From assembly GCA_964438735.1 (NCBI GenBank), contig CAYTLW010000017.1, forward strand, positions 1 to 64,000: DNA of 64,000 nt, given 5' to 3'. Below are positions 33,129 through 42,881 of the stretch, piece by piece. The notes beneath the pieces are model-generated. The model had not been told where the DNA came from. It was given only the letters and a program-made list of their open reading frames with translations, and ran no database searches. This DNA comes from CAYTLW01 sp964438735 (lineage in GTDB: Bacteria; Myxococcota_A; UBA9042). Numbering within the stretch: position 1 is the first letter of the stretch; each line of letters starts with the position of its first letter. The translations under genes were made by a program, and so were the position numbers.

Positions 33129-34430
33129 CTAACCATTGGAGCGGTACCGCAGCTGGGCCCGGACCCAGAAGCTCAAGTTGGCGCCGGCCGCGGCCGGCAA
33201 CTCGATCGTGTCCAGGATCGCGCGTCCCACCGACTGGCCACCCGGAATGACGTCCATGGTGGCGGTGTAGATCAACGCCACCGTGCCCGCTTTGGCGGTG
33301 TTCTTCGCCACCGAGGCCTGGTCGTCGATCTTCCAGATGCCTTTGGTCGACGGGATCAGCTTGTTGGGCCAGGCATCGCCGGCCTCGAAGCCGGTCTTGG
33401 CGACCAGTTTATCGGGGCAGCAGCCCGAGGCGGACTTGTGGCTGAAGCCGCAACCGGCGGCCGTGCAGGTAGCGTCGTCGCAGAGGCCCACGGCGCCGCC
33501 GGGCTGGCAATCGCTGGCCTGCTTGCAGCACGTGGTCTCGTGCCCGCAGGCCGACTTGATGCAGCGATCCAGGGTGCAGTTATCGTTGTCATTGCAGTCG
33601 GAGTCGTTCAGGCAACATCCCGGTCCCGACTTGAAGATATTGGCGCATGCGCCGGCGCTCTTGTCGCAATTGTCCAGGGTGCAGCTGTCGCCATCGTCGC
33701 AGTCCTTGTCGGTCTGGCAGCAGTTGAACACCGGAGCGGTCACGCAGATGCCCGAGGTGCAGGCGTGAACGGTGCACACGTTGTCATCTTCGCAGTCGCC
33801 GACGAGGTTGCAGCACTTGGCGCCAATGGGCTTGTCGTGCACGCATCCGATGGCCTTGTCGCAGCTGTCCTGGGTGCAATCCTCGCCATCATCGCAGTCG
33901 AGCGGCTTGATGACGCAACCCGTCTGTGGGCTGCAACCATCCGAGGTGCAGGCGTCTCCATCGGAGCAGTCCTTGCCGTCGAAAACGCAGCCTTCATCGG
34001 GCAGACATTTGCCTTCGGTGCACTGGTTGCCGTCGTCGCATTTCTCCTCGAGATGCTGGCAGTCGCCGTTGGCGAGGTTGCAGGTATCCAGCGTGCAGGG
34101 GTCGGAATCTGAGCAATCGCGCGGGGTCGACGAGCAGCCCACATTGGGGTCGCAGCCATCGATGGTGCAGGGGTTGTCGTCGTCGCAGGCTTCGGGGCCT
34201 GCAGTGCATTTGCCCACACGCTGAAAGACATCCTTGGGCGGTCCGACGTCCAGCGGGCCAACAGCGTCTTCGGTAGTGACGGCGTCGACCGCATCGGCTG
34301 TGGCGCCGCCATCGTCCTTCTTGCCTGGAGCGCTGACGGATTTATCCGAGCACGACGCCATGCCGAGCGCCAAAACCATGCCGACGACCAGCGTGATCCG
34401 ACAGTCAGGGATGCAACTCGTCCATGCCAT
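33129..34430 (-). CDS. N-terminal part of the Cys-rich CTDC-repeat lipoprotein, ending at an in-frame TAG
   Basis: 433 residues. ATG at 34430, hydrophobic signal and lipobox GMASC, then an acidic linker and about nine Cys repeats (e.g. CDDDNPCTIDGC, CSDSDPCTLDTC, CDDGDSCTLDNC) matching the Dictyostelium-type CTDC repeat. It then enters a beta-sandwich domain that is cut off by TAG at 33129-33131 right after RYRSNG. Translation beyond the TAG in the same frame completes the domain, and a paralogous copy of the domain lies in the downstream half. So the gene is a single open frame with one nonsense codon, by mutation, sequencing error or readthrough. It has a good promoter at 34505-34534. Confidence 0.7.
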   Translation of the reverse strand: MAWTSCIPDCRITLVVGMVLALGMASCSDKSVSAPGKKDDGGATADAVDAVTTEDAVGPLDVGPPKDVFQRVGKCTAGPEACDDDNPCTIDGCDPNVGCSSTPRDCSDSDPCTLDTCNLANGDCQHLEEKCDDGNQCTEGKCLPDEGCVFDGKDCSDGDACTSDGCSPQTGCVIKPLDCDDGEDCTQDSCDKAIGCVHDKPIGAKCCNLVGDCEDDNVCTVHACTSGICVTAPVFNCCQTDKDCDDGDSCTLDNCDKSAGACANIFKSGPGCCLNDSDCNDNDNCTLDRCIKSACGHETTCCKQASDCQPGGAVGLCDDATCTAAGCGFSHKSASGCCPDKLVAKTGFEAGDAWPNKLIPSTKGIWKIDDQASVAKNTAKAGTVALIYTATMDVIPGGQSVGRAILDTIELPAAAGANLSFWVRAQLRYRSNG

Positions 34431-34504
34431 GTCGCGACCTCGCGGCGTACGTCGACCGCCCGATCCAATCTGCGCTACCCGCTCGGGGACCCCGGGGGCA
34501 GCAG

Positions 34505-34534
34505 ACTATAGCCGGCTGGCCCGGTCGGTCGCAA
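34505..34534 (-). promoter_or_regulatory. Sigma70-like promoter of the Cys-rich lipoprotein gene
   Basis: Read on the minus strand: -35 TTGCGA (34534-34529), 18-base spacer, -10 TATAGT (34510-34505). The -10 matches at five of six positions and the -35 at four. It would start a transcript about 67 bases before the ATG at 34430. The same -10 occurs before the tRNA-Ala-like gene. Confidence 0.55.
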
Positions 34535-34537
34535 ACT

Positions 34538-36193
34538 TCACGCCCGGACGGCAGCCCACAGAGCGACCAACTGGTGCGGGTCCGGATCGGCCAGGAAGGT
34601 GGCGCCCGCGCGCCGGCTCTGGTCGTCGAATTCTTCCAACAATTGTTGCCGCGCAGCGGCGTCTGCGCGCGCGAGTCCGCGTGCCGTGTCGAGGTCATCC
34701 ACGTGGGTGACCGCGTCGATCACGTCGCCCACGCCAACCTCGCGCACCGCGATCACCACCGCGCGATGGCCCTGGCGTCGGGCCCGCGCGCAGGCCTGCC
34801 AAAGCGGCGCCGTGGTCCCTCTCATGCCTCGGAAGTCGCTGATGATCACAATGACAAACGGCCCCTTTCTCGCCGACATCGCCGCCGCCAGCCCGGCGAC
34901 CAGCCCCTCGACCCGGGCCTCCGGGGACAGCGGTCGTCGATAGGGCAGCGCGATGTCTTTGGCGCGACAGAAGCGGCGCAGGATCGACAGGTCGGCGCGT
35001 GGACTCGGCTCGGCCCCGCGCAACGCCGGCAACCGCTCGCGTTCCGGCAATCGCGCCAGCGCAGCCATCACCGTCCGTTGCCGAAAGCGCACCCACGCCG
35101 CGCCGCCCTGCTCGCCCGCAGGCAGGCGTACACGCTCCACCGAGCGCAGGTATGCGGCCACCCGATCGAGCAAACCCTCATCGGCCATCGGCGCCAGGTC
35201 CTCTGCCACCGTTCGGCGGACGTCCAGCAACGTGCGATCGGCCTCGCGAAGGGCGGCCAGACCCTCGCGGACGCCTTGTCGGGCGAGCACCTTGCCGTCG
35301 ATGGTGATCAAACCAAATGGCAGGTTCTGCCGGGTGCTGCTTTCAGCCAGGGAGTGGACCAGGTCTGCCGCCTGATCGAGGGGTCCGGCGCCAAGTCGAC
35401 CGTCTCGCATGGTGGCGCCGGTATCCAGGACCACATGCAATGCACGAGCCCGTTCGCGCTCGAAGACGCGACTCATGAGGCGGCCGCGCCGTGCGGATGC
35501 CTTCCACGCGATGTGCTTGAAGGGGTCACCCGGATGGTGTTCACGAAGCTCGCGCAGCTCGTCTCCGTGGCCATGCACGGTGTCGGGACGCTGCCCGGAG
35601 ACCGCCCGCGCCACACGACGCCTGGTCTCTGCGAGGTTGCGCATGTCCAGCGGCAGCGATCGCGGAAGTACGGCCACCTCGTGGGCACATGGCAGGAAGA
35701 CGTCGGCCGACATCACACCCATGACGTCGACGATCTGACAGCGGATGCCGAAGATACGATGCACCGCAGCGGTACGCGCTGAGACGGTCAACTGAAGGTG
35801 GGAGGCCCGCCCCCGCTGTACACCGATCACGCGTTGCGGACAGTCCACTTCGAGGCCGGCGGTGCATTCCCAGCCGTCGACGAATAACAACAGGCCATCG
35901 TAGGAGCCCTGCATGGTGAACTCGAGACGCAGGGGCAGTCGCTGGCCGACCCGCTGAGTCCGCACGTCGAGAAACTTGGTGCTGGCTCGGCCAGGCGGTG
36001 GTTCGATCTCAGCCCGCACCCCCCAAGGCGCCCGACCGCGCGCCAGGCCCAGGCGCAGGCGCAGACACTCCTGAAGAAGTCCGGCCAGAAGCAGGACGCC
36101 GACGAGAACGGCGGCCGGCAGGGTCAAGATCAATCCCGCGGCGGTCAGGCCGAGGCCACAACCGAGCAGCAGCTGGCCGCGAAGGTCGAGCAT
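34538..36193 (-). CDS. DUF58 domain protein of the MoxR cluster
   Basis: 551 residues. One or two N-terminal hydrophobic helices (residues about 8-45), a beta-rich middle, then the DUF58 signature GDPFKHIAWKASARRGRLMSRVFE near residue 230 and a von Willebrand A-like fold (VVLDTGATM, VIIISDFRGM). DUF58 proteins accompany MoxR ATPases and are thought to be their substrates or adaptors in cell-envelope or metal-insertion functions. It starts six bases after the MoxR stop and closes the leftward cluster. About 20 residues at the C-terminus are missing any known motif. Confidence 0.87.
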   Translation of the reverse strand: MLDLRGQLLLGCGLGLTAAGLILTLPAAVLVGVLLLAGLLQECLRLRLGLARGRAPWGVRAEIEPPPGRASTKFLDVRTQRVGQRLPLRLEFTMQGSYDGLLLFVDGWECTAGLEVDCPQRVIGVQRGRASHLQLTVSARTAAVHRIFGIRCQIVDVMGVMSADVFLPCAHEVAVLPRSLPLDMRNLAETRRRVARAVSGQRPDTVHGHGDELRELREHHPGDPFKHIAWKASARRGRLMSRVFERERARALHVVLDTGATMRDGRLGAGPLDQAADLVHSLAESSTRQNLPFGLITIDGKVLARQGVREGLAALREADRTLLDVRRTVAEDLAPMADEGLLDRVAAYLRSVERVRLPAGEQGGAAWVRFRQRTVMAALARLPERERLPALRGAEPSPRADLSILRRFCRAKDIALPYRRPLSPEARVEGLVAGLAAAMSARKGPFVIVIISDFRGMRGTTAPLWQACARARRQGHRAVVIAVREVGVGDVIDAVTHVDDLDTARGLARADAAARQQLLEEFDDQSRRAGATFLADPDPHQLVALWAAVRA

Positions 36194-36199
36194 CTTCGC

Positions 36200-37381
<1,182 letters not shown>

Positions 37382-37405
37382 GCCTTCTCCAGGTGGGCGA
37401 ACAGG

Positions 37406-38794
37406 CTACTCCGTTCGTCCGGTATGACTCAATACATGTTCAGCCCACTCCACCTCGGCGGCCAGCTGGGTGAAGCGGATGCGATCGACCTCGGCGAGCT
37501 CGCCGCCCGCCACCTGGCGCAGCACCAGGACGACGTCGTTGAGTCGCTTGCCGGCCTGGGCGCTCAACAGGCCGCGCTCCACCAGCGAAGCGATGGCATC
37601 GGGGAGCTCGACCAGGGTTGGGGTGACGCCGACGGGATCGTCCGACGGGTTGGCCCGCCGGTCGGCGATGGCCACCATGCGCGACAGGTGCAGGGCCAGT
37701 TGGCGAGCCGGGCGCCGATAGTCGGCCCCAGGTCGGGCGAGCCAGGCGCGCACGGTCTCGAACAGCACGCTGGTGACGCCCGCGTTATCGACCCGCGGCG
37801 GCAGCAGCGGCGCCGATGCGCGGGCGGCCAACAGAATGGGTACGGCCAGACCCACCAGGACCAGGATCCACCACAACGGCAGCATGAATGGGGAGCGGGC
37901 GATCTCCGCCATGCGATCCAGGATCCGCCCGAACAGGCCACGCAGATCGCCATCGTCGCGCAGGCCTGGGACATCTCCGCCGCCCTTGGCTCGGAAGATG
38001 CCGCTGACCTGTTCGAGATTGGGCAACAAGATGACGCGACAGGGCCGCCCCTCGTAGCAGTAGTAGCGCAGCACGTTGGCGGCGAACTGCTTGTTGCCGC
38101 GGTATCGCGTCAGCATGCCGTTGATGAACACGCTCGAGTCGGCGATCGCCAGCATGCGGCCAGCCGCCGCGCGGGCCTCGATCAACCAGGCGCGCACGCC
38201 GTCGAGATAGGCGCCACGGACCTGCAGCGTCCAGCCGTCGGGCGCCGAAGAGGCGCGAATCATGGCGGCCGGGTGGTTCAGCACAACATGCGGCACCTCG
38301 AAGCCCAGGAAGCGGTTCAAGGGCGGCAGCCGATTGGCCAGCTCGGGTTCCTCCAGCGAATCCAGAATCGGCAGGTAGCGACGGTCGGCATCGTGCGAAC
38401 CCGCGGGCCCGGGCCGATCGGAGAAGTGGATGCCAAAGGGCCGCACCCAGCTGTCGCCAGCGCGGAAGTCGTCGGCGACCACCAGGCGACCTCCGGCGCC
38501 GACAAAGGCCATCAACTGCTCCCGCGAGGGGCCGTCCAGCGGGATCTTGGGCGCGATCAATACCAGCACCTGGTGCTCATCCACTTCGGCCCAGTCCAGG
38601 CGGTCGCGAACCACCAGGTCGACGCTGGCTTCCGCTGCCGTGGTGCGCAGATAGGACAGACCATTCCAATCGGTGACATCAGGTCCGAAGTCGCCGCCCT
38701 CTTCGGCCTGGATGGGGCCCGACGCCAGCAACACGCAAGCCACCACAAGGACGGTCCGGCGACGCCATGATCGGCGGTTTGTTGCGCTCATCAC
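37406..38794 (-). CDS. DUF4350-type membrane protein of the MoxR cluster
   Basis: 462 residues. Signal peptide (VVACVLLASGPIQA), then a DUF4350-like fold: VLVLIAPKIPLDGPSREQLMAFVGAGGRLVVADDF and ADSSVFINGML, which resemble a class I glutamine-amidotransferase-like domain without a catalytic Cys in the right place. A single membrane helix near residue 315-340 (WWILVLVGLAVPILLAA) is followed by a cytoplasmic helical tail. This gene usually accompanies MoxR and DUF58. Its ATG overlaps the stop of the Ig-like membrane gene upstream. Confidence 0.75.
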   Translation of the reverse strand: MMSATNRRSWRRRTVLVVACVLLASGPIQAEEGGDFGPDVTDWNGLSYLRTTAAEASVDLVVRDRLDWAEVDEHQVLVLIAPKIPLDGPSREQLMAFVGAGGRLVVADDFRAGDSWVRPFGIHFSDRPGPAGSHDADRRYLPILDSLEEPELANRLPPLNRFLGFEVPHVVLNHPAAMIRASSAPDGWTLQVRGAYLDGVRAWLIEARAAAGRMLAIADSSVFINGMLTRYRGNKQFAANVLRYYCYEGRPCRVILLPNLEQVSGIFRAKGGGDVPGLRDDGDLRGLFGRILDRMAEIARSPFMLPLWWILVLVGLAVPILLAARASAPLLPPRVDNAGVTSVLFETVRAWLARPGADYRRPARQLALHLSRMVAIADRRANPSDDPVGVTPTLVELPDAIASLVERGLLSAQAGKRLNDVVLVLRQVAGGELAEVDRIRFTQLAAEVEWAEHVLSHTGRTE

Positions 38795-40578
38795 TGGGCC
38801 TCGTCGACACCGTCGATGGCGGCGCGCACCTTGTTCAGGTCGTCCGGCTGCGTCCAGCGGCCGTACACAGCACGTTCGACCGCGGCTACGGCGGAACGGA
38901 TCTCTCGATGCCCGCGGCGCATGGCGGCGCGCCAGCGGGGCTCGACGTCCCGCGGCGTCTCCCTACGCCAGTCCACGGCCCTGCTCCTGGCCCGCACCGC
39001 GCGACCGAAGGCGTTGCGCGCCAGGGCGCGACAACTCCTGGGCAACAGCTCGCAGCCGTCGAAGACTCCATCGTGTGGGACCTCGATCTCCAACGTGAGC
39101 GGCTCGTGCTCCTCGCAGGAAAGGGTCAATTGCCAGCGACCCCGATCCAGGGGGCCGATCTCGAACGCCCCATCCTGCTTGTCGGTGCGCAAGTCGTGCC
39201 CGCTCGATGGCCCTGTGGAGGCCTTGTCGGTCGACTCAAGCACCAGGTGAGCGGCCGTTGGCCGGCCGGTCTCGCCGTGGATCACCCGACCACGCAGCGT
39301 GAACAGGTCCAATCCGCCGGCACCGACCCGGCGAACAGCGTGGATGGGCAGCCCGGCAGCCGCAGCAGCAAGTTCGTCCGCCAGGCTGCGCTCCCGGCGA
39401 CGGTCCATCCATCGCCGCCAGGCCAGGGCCAGGCCGAGGATGACCAGGAGTGCCACGTACAGCCAAGGCGACAAAGCTGGCGGCGGCGGCACATCCACGG
39501 CCACCACTTCGCTGAGGCCGGTCAGGTGATAGGCCCTCGGCACTTCGGCTACCGCAACCACGGCCAACGGACCCGGACCGAAGCGCTCGGTCAAGGCCTC
39601 CAACTTGAGGCTGGCCGCGAATCGGCCATCGGCGCGCACCGGAACATGCCCCAGCCGGATCCGCTCCGCGTCGATCATCACCGTCGCCGGAGAGACCGGC
39701 TCCGTCTGTCCATCACCGCGATGTGCGGCCACGGCCCCTTCCAGGCAGACGCGCCCCTCGGGGCAGTCCTGTTTGCGGATGGCGAGCTCCACATCGACAG
39801 CCACGACCACTTGCAGGGTGGTCTCGGCCCGAGCAGCGCGGATGTCGCGGCTGTCGGACATCTGCGCAGCGACCTTGTGCATACCCGGCGGCAGGAGCGC
39901 TGAAACCGGCAGCAGCGTCTCCGCCCAGCCGTCCGCGCCGCTGCGCACGATGGTCTGCAGGCGGCCGTCCACCTCCAGCCGCAGCGCGCGATCAGCGAGG
40001 GGCTGGCTATCCACGCCGGCAAATGCGGCCACCTTCAGCGTGTCCAGGTCGGTGCTCAAACGCAGGGGCTGCAGATCGATCCGAACTTCTCCACGGGCCT
40101 GCCCAAGGTCGAATGCATCGGTCTGCTGGACGCTGGCGTGGCTGTCGTTACCAAAGTAGCTCGCCACCACTTGCAGGCGGCCTTGTCGCAATGGGAGCTC
40201 CGCCCTGCGCAATTTGCTGCGGAACAGCCCGGTCGGCCCGGTGCGGGCTTCGCGCTGCAGCCCGGGTCCCGGCCTTGAGGGCCGCGCATCGCCATCGCCC
40301 GCGACCACCGGCGCCCCGCCCCCCCGACCGGACTCGAGCCAGCGGATCGTCAGCTGGACCACCTGTCCGGACACGCCGCGGCCTCGGGCGTCCAGCAGTC
40401 GGCCGCCGACGACCACCTCCTGCCGAGCGGCGGCATTGGTCGCGTTGAGTTGGATGGACGTGCGGGCACGCAGACGCAGTCGATGACCGGAGACGGTGGC
40501 CGGCTCGAGCAGCAGGCACGACAGGGCCGCGAGGCCGAGCCACCTCGTAGATGCTCTCTGTGCGATCCGCACGGCCAT
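38791..40578 (-). CDS. Exported membrane protein with Ig-like domains, MoxR-cluster associated
   Basis: 595 residues from the ATG at 40578, which has GGGGTGAA just before it; the frame stays open to 40734. Signal peptide (LGLAALSCLLLEPATVSG), then several Ig-like/transglutaminase-type beta domains to about residue 380, a membrane helix (LYVALLVILGLALAW), and a cytoplasmic part containing a carboxypeptidase-regulatory-like beta domain (LFTLRGRVIHGETGRPTAAHL, FEIGPLDRGRWQL). The last 40 residues (VERAVYGRW) may be a DUF4129-type tail. First gene of the leftward cluster. Probably envelope-sensing or envelope-assembly partner of MoxR; specific role unknown. Confidence 0.68.
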   Translation of the reverse strand: MAVRIAQRASTRWLGLAALSCLLLEPATVSGHRLRLRARTSIQLNATNAAARQEVVVGGRLLDARGRGVSGQVVQLTIRWLESGRGGGAPVVAGDGDARPSRPGPGLQREARTGPTGLFRSKLRRAELPLRQGRLQVVASYFGNDSHASVQQTDAFDLGQARGEVRIDLQPLRLSTDLDTLKVAAFAGVDSQPLADRALRLEVDGRLQTIVRSGADGWAETLLPVSALLPPGMHKVAAQMSDSRDIRAARAETTLQVVVAVDVELAIRKQDCPEGRVCLEGAVAAHRGDGQTEPVSPATVMIDAERIRLGHVPVRADGRFAASLKLEALTERFGPGPLAVVAVAEVPRAYHLTGLSEVVAVDVPPPPALSPWLYVALLVILGLALAWRRWMDRRRERSLADELAAAAAGLPIHAVRRVGAGGLDLFTLRGRVIHGETGRPTAAHLVLESTDKASTGPSSGHDLRTDKQDGAFEIGPLDRGRWQLTLSCEEHEPLTLEIEVPHDGVFDGCELLPRSCRALARNAFGRAVRARSRAVDWRRETPRDVEPRWRAAMRRGHREIRSAVAAVERAVYGRWTQPDDLNKVRAAIDGVDEAQ

Positions 40579-40763
40579 TTCACCCCGTCCCGCAGCCACG
40601 CATGGCGCGGGCATCGAAGCCTGCCAGACAGGAGAGATTGCTGCCAATCCTCTCATGGGCATAGACGCGCGACCCGTGCGCTGGATCTGAGCGCTCGGAG
40701 GGCCCGTCAAACGAGGGTTCCCAGGCCGCGTCATGACCGTTCAGTATGGCGTTGAGGGTGCGT

Positions 40764-40792
40764 TGCGGTCGGCACGAGCGCGTGCTACGATT
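40764..40792 (+). promoter_or_regulatory. Promoter-like site in the divergent 40579-40897 intergenic region
   Basis: TTGCGG (40764-40769) and TACGAT (40787-40792) are 17 bases apart, pointing at the gene starting at 40898. The -10 matches at four of six positions. The rest of this 319-base region between divergent genes shows no other clear signal, RNA gene or reading frame; the leftward promoter was not found. Confidence 0.4.
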
Positions 40793-40897
40793 CGGCGTAG
40801 TCAGGGACTTGCGCTCCACGAAACATCGACGTGCATCGCGGATTGTTCGGGAATTTGGCGTAAGTGCGGCCGAACCGAGGCTGAAGGAGCAAGCAGC

Positions 40898-41908
40898 ATG
40901 GGCGCTCGAGCAATTCATTCCAGCCGGTCCGGCGCGTCACGCGTGGCGGCCCTGTCGTCTCTGGTCATCCTGGTGGCCTTCGGTTGCGCGGAGATTCCCA
41001 AGACGACACCGGAGGCTGCCGAGCGGCTGGCCGAGCTGCGGGCTGAGAAGGAGTTCATCAACGTCCTGGCGGCCTACCAGCAGAAGCGCAAGACCGAGGC
41101 CATCGCCAACGGAGAAAACCCGGACAAATACGATGACGCGGTCCCGTTGGCCAGCGAGGCCCGCTTCAAGCGTCTGTGGGACAAGCAGCGCGAGATCGAG
41201 ATCGACAAGTTCGAGCATCGCTACCTGGACCTGTCGGCGGACATCATCGACCACTGCATCATCAAGGCCAACAAGGAAGAGATTCAGGCCTACGAGATCG
41301 ACAAGTGCACAGACCGCCTGCCGCCGGCCCGCTATGACCCACTCAAGACCGCCGGCGTCACGCTGAGCGTCGTGCTGCTCTTCTTCCTGGCGATGGGCCT
41401 GTACCGCTCCGGTCGCCGTCGTCTCGATCCCGTCGCGCTGAGCGCCGGAGACCTCGGCCTGGAGGTCAAGCAGGGGCGACGCAGCACCGAATTGACGGGC
41501 ACATACAAGGGCCGCGACCTGCGTATCGAGTCCAGCGCCCCCGAGGCAGGACGTGGTGATAAGTACATCCGGGTGCATGTGCTCAGCGGCGTGGATGGCG
41601 ACACAGTGGTGCGTTTTGGCCCGCTCGCTCCGCCCACCGGTCTGGAGCTGCCCGACCTGGACGCACCAGAAGTGGAAGACGGACGGCTGCCCGAGGGCTA
41701 CAAGTTGCGCCTGAGCGAAGGCACCTCGGCCGAGGAATTGCTGTCCGGCGACGTGGGTTTCCAGATCCGCGAGTTCGACCCGGTCGATGTCCGGGTCCAT
41801 GACGGCGTCTGCGTGACCACCACGTGGTTCCTGGTCAGCGAGCCGGCCCAGGTGGTCGAGTTCGTCGACCTCTGCCTGGCGGTAGCAGAGCAGTACAAGC
41901 AGGCCTGA
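40898..41908 (+). CDS. Membrane protein with lipobox-like N-terminus, unknown function
   Basis: 336 residues from the ATG after AAGGAG. The N-terminus (LSSLVILVAFGCAE) looks like a lipoprotein signal with Cys near residue 30. The next 115 residues are charged and helical with two Cys (DHCIIKANK, DKCTDRL). A single membrane helix follows (TLSVVLLFFLAMGLY, about residues 150-170), then a soluble beta-rich domain of about 165 residues (GLEVKQGRR, TYKGRDLRIESS, VRVHVLSG). So it probably has lipid and helix anchors on each side of a periplasmic segment, with the last domain in the cytoplasm. No known family recognised. Confidence 0.65.
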   Translation: MGARAIHSSRSGASRVAALSSLVILVAFGCAEIPKTTPEAAERLAELRAEKEFINVLAAYQQKRKTEAIANGENPDKYDDAVPLASEARFKRLWDKQREIEIDKFEHRYLDLSADIIDHCIIKANKEEIQAYEIDKCTDRLPPARYDPLKTAGVTLSVVLLFFLAMGLYRSGRRRLDPVALSAGDLGLEVKQGRRSTELTGTYKGRDLRIESSAPEAGRGDKYIRVHVLSGVDGDTVVRFGPLAPPTGLELPDLDAPEVEDGRLPEGYKLRLSEGTSAEELLSGDVGFQIREFDPVDVRVHDGVCVTTTWFLVSEPAQVVEFVDLCLAVAEQYKQA

Positions 41909-41990
41909 GTCTCGGGCCGCATACTCGCGATCATGAGCGCGTAGCGACCACCGCCTGCGGTGCGTCGTAGCGCATCGTTGGAGCCGCGCA

Positions 41991-42881
41991 ATGCGTGCCG
42001 GTCGCCTGGCCACCAGACTGTTCTCAGCCGCCGCCGCCATGATCCTGGCCGGCGTCGCCGTCGGGTTGGCCAGCGGGCTGGCCAGCCGAACGTTGCACGT
42101 GATCGGATTGTACGAGGTCGCGGCCGGCCTCTCCCTGGCATTCATTGCCGTCGCCTGCGCGCACCTGTTGCAAATCCGCAGTCGCTGGTCGCTCATCGGA
42201 CTGGCCACCGTCACTGCCATCGCATGGCTGGTGGCCCATCACGGCGCCGAGGCCTGGCTCTTCCGCTGGGAGCAGGTGGGCGCCATCGACACCCATGGCC
42301 TGTTGTTGGCTGATCACGCCGTCCTCCACGACAGCGACGACCCGGAAGAGTTGACCGATGCCGCGCTGCTGGCAGAGACGGGGGCCGACGGCATCATCGG
42401 TGCCGCCCGACTCCTCTTGCAGCGCGGCCTTCGCATCCAGGCCGTCGCCGGGCGGGTGCGCGTGGTGCCGCTCCCGTTGTGGGCCCACGCCCTCTTCTAC
42501 GCCCTCCAGGCGGCCCTGATCGCCATCTGGTTGAGCAGGGCCCTGGCCCACCTGGCAGAGGAACCGGTCTGCAGTCGATGCGGGGCCTGGCTGCGCCGCC
42601 GCAGGCTCGGTTACCTGGATGAGGGGCAGGCATTGGAGCTGGCCCAAAGCTGGCGGCAGGGCGATCGGATCACGCCGATCGCGGAGACGACCTCGCCGCG
42701 CGGGTCCCGGCGGGTGCTTGTGCTGGAAGATCGCTGCCCCGAAGGTCATTCGGTGACGCCGGGCTACGAAATCCGTCGACGACGACGGTTGTCACTGGCC
42801 GGGCGCCGACCCGGTCCCATGGGTCGCATTCCGGCGCTCTCCGACGTGGCCGATTCCCACGCCGACAACGGCACTCAGTGA
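41991..42881 (+). CDS. Multi-pass membrane protein with zinc-ribbon-like loop
   Basis: 296 residues, with GGAG eight bases before the ATG. Hydrophobic segments at about 10-30, 38-58 and 65-83, then a soluble loop, another helix at about 160-180, and a basic cytoplasmic tail. The tail has CSRCGAW and, 50 residues later, DRCPEGH, which could form a zinc site, though only three Cys plus one His are seen. Function not recognised. Its stop overlaps that of the convergent NAD-kinase-family gene by seven bases. Confidence 0.6.
   Translation: MRAGRLATRLFSAAAAMILAGVAVGLASGLASRTLHVIGLYEVAAGLSLAFIAVACAHLLQIRSRWSLIGLATVTAIAWLVAHHGAEAWLFRWEQVGAIDTHGLLLADHAVLHDSDDPEELTDAALLAETGADGIIGAARLLLQRGLRIQAVAGRVRVVPLPLWAHALFYALQAALIAIWLSRALAHLAEEPVCSRCGAWLRRRRLGYLDEGQALELAQSWRQGDRITPIAETTSPRGSRRVLVLEDRCPEGHSVTPGYEIRRRRRLSLAGRRPGPMGRIPALSDVADSHADNGTQ

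Noticed and set aside
33129..33131. TAG as a pyrrolysine or selenocysteine-type recoding site
   Set aside because: No tRNA-Pyl gene, stem-loop or pyrrolysine enzyme gene is seen in the window, and the position aligns with an ordinary residue in the paralogous domain. A point mutation or read error is simpler.
32427..34112. Open frame of 561 codons on the plus strand opposite the Cys-rich repeat gene
   Set aside because: It is a shadow of the repeats; composition is Val/Ala/Gly-rich repeats without a family match, whereas the minus strand has a signal peptide and consistent Cys spacing.
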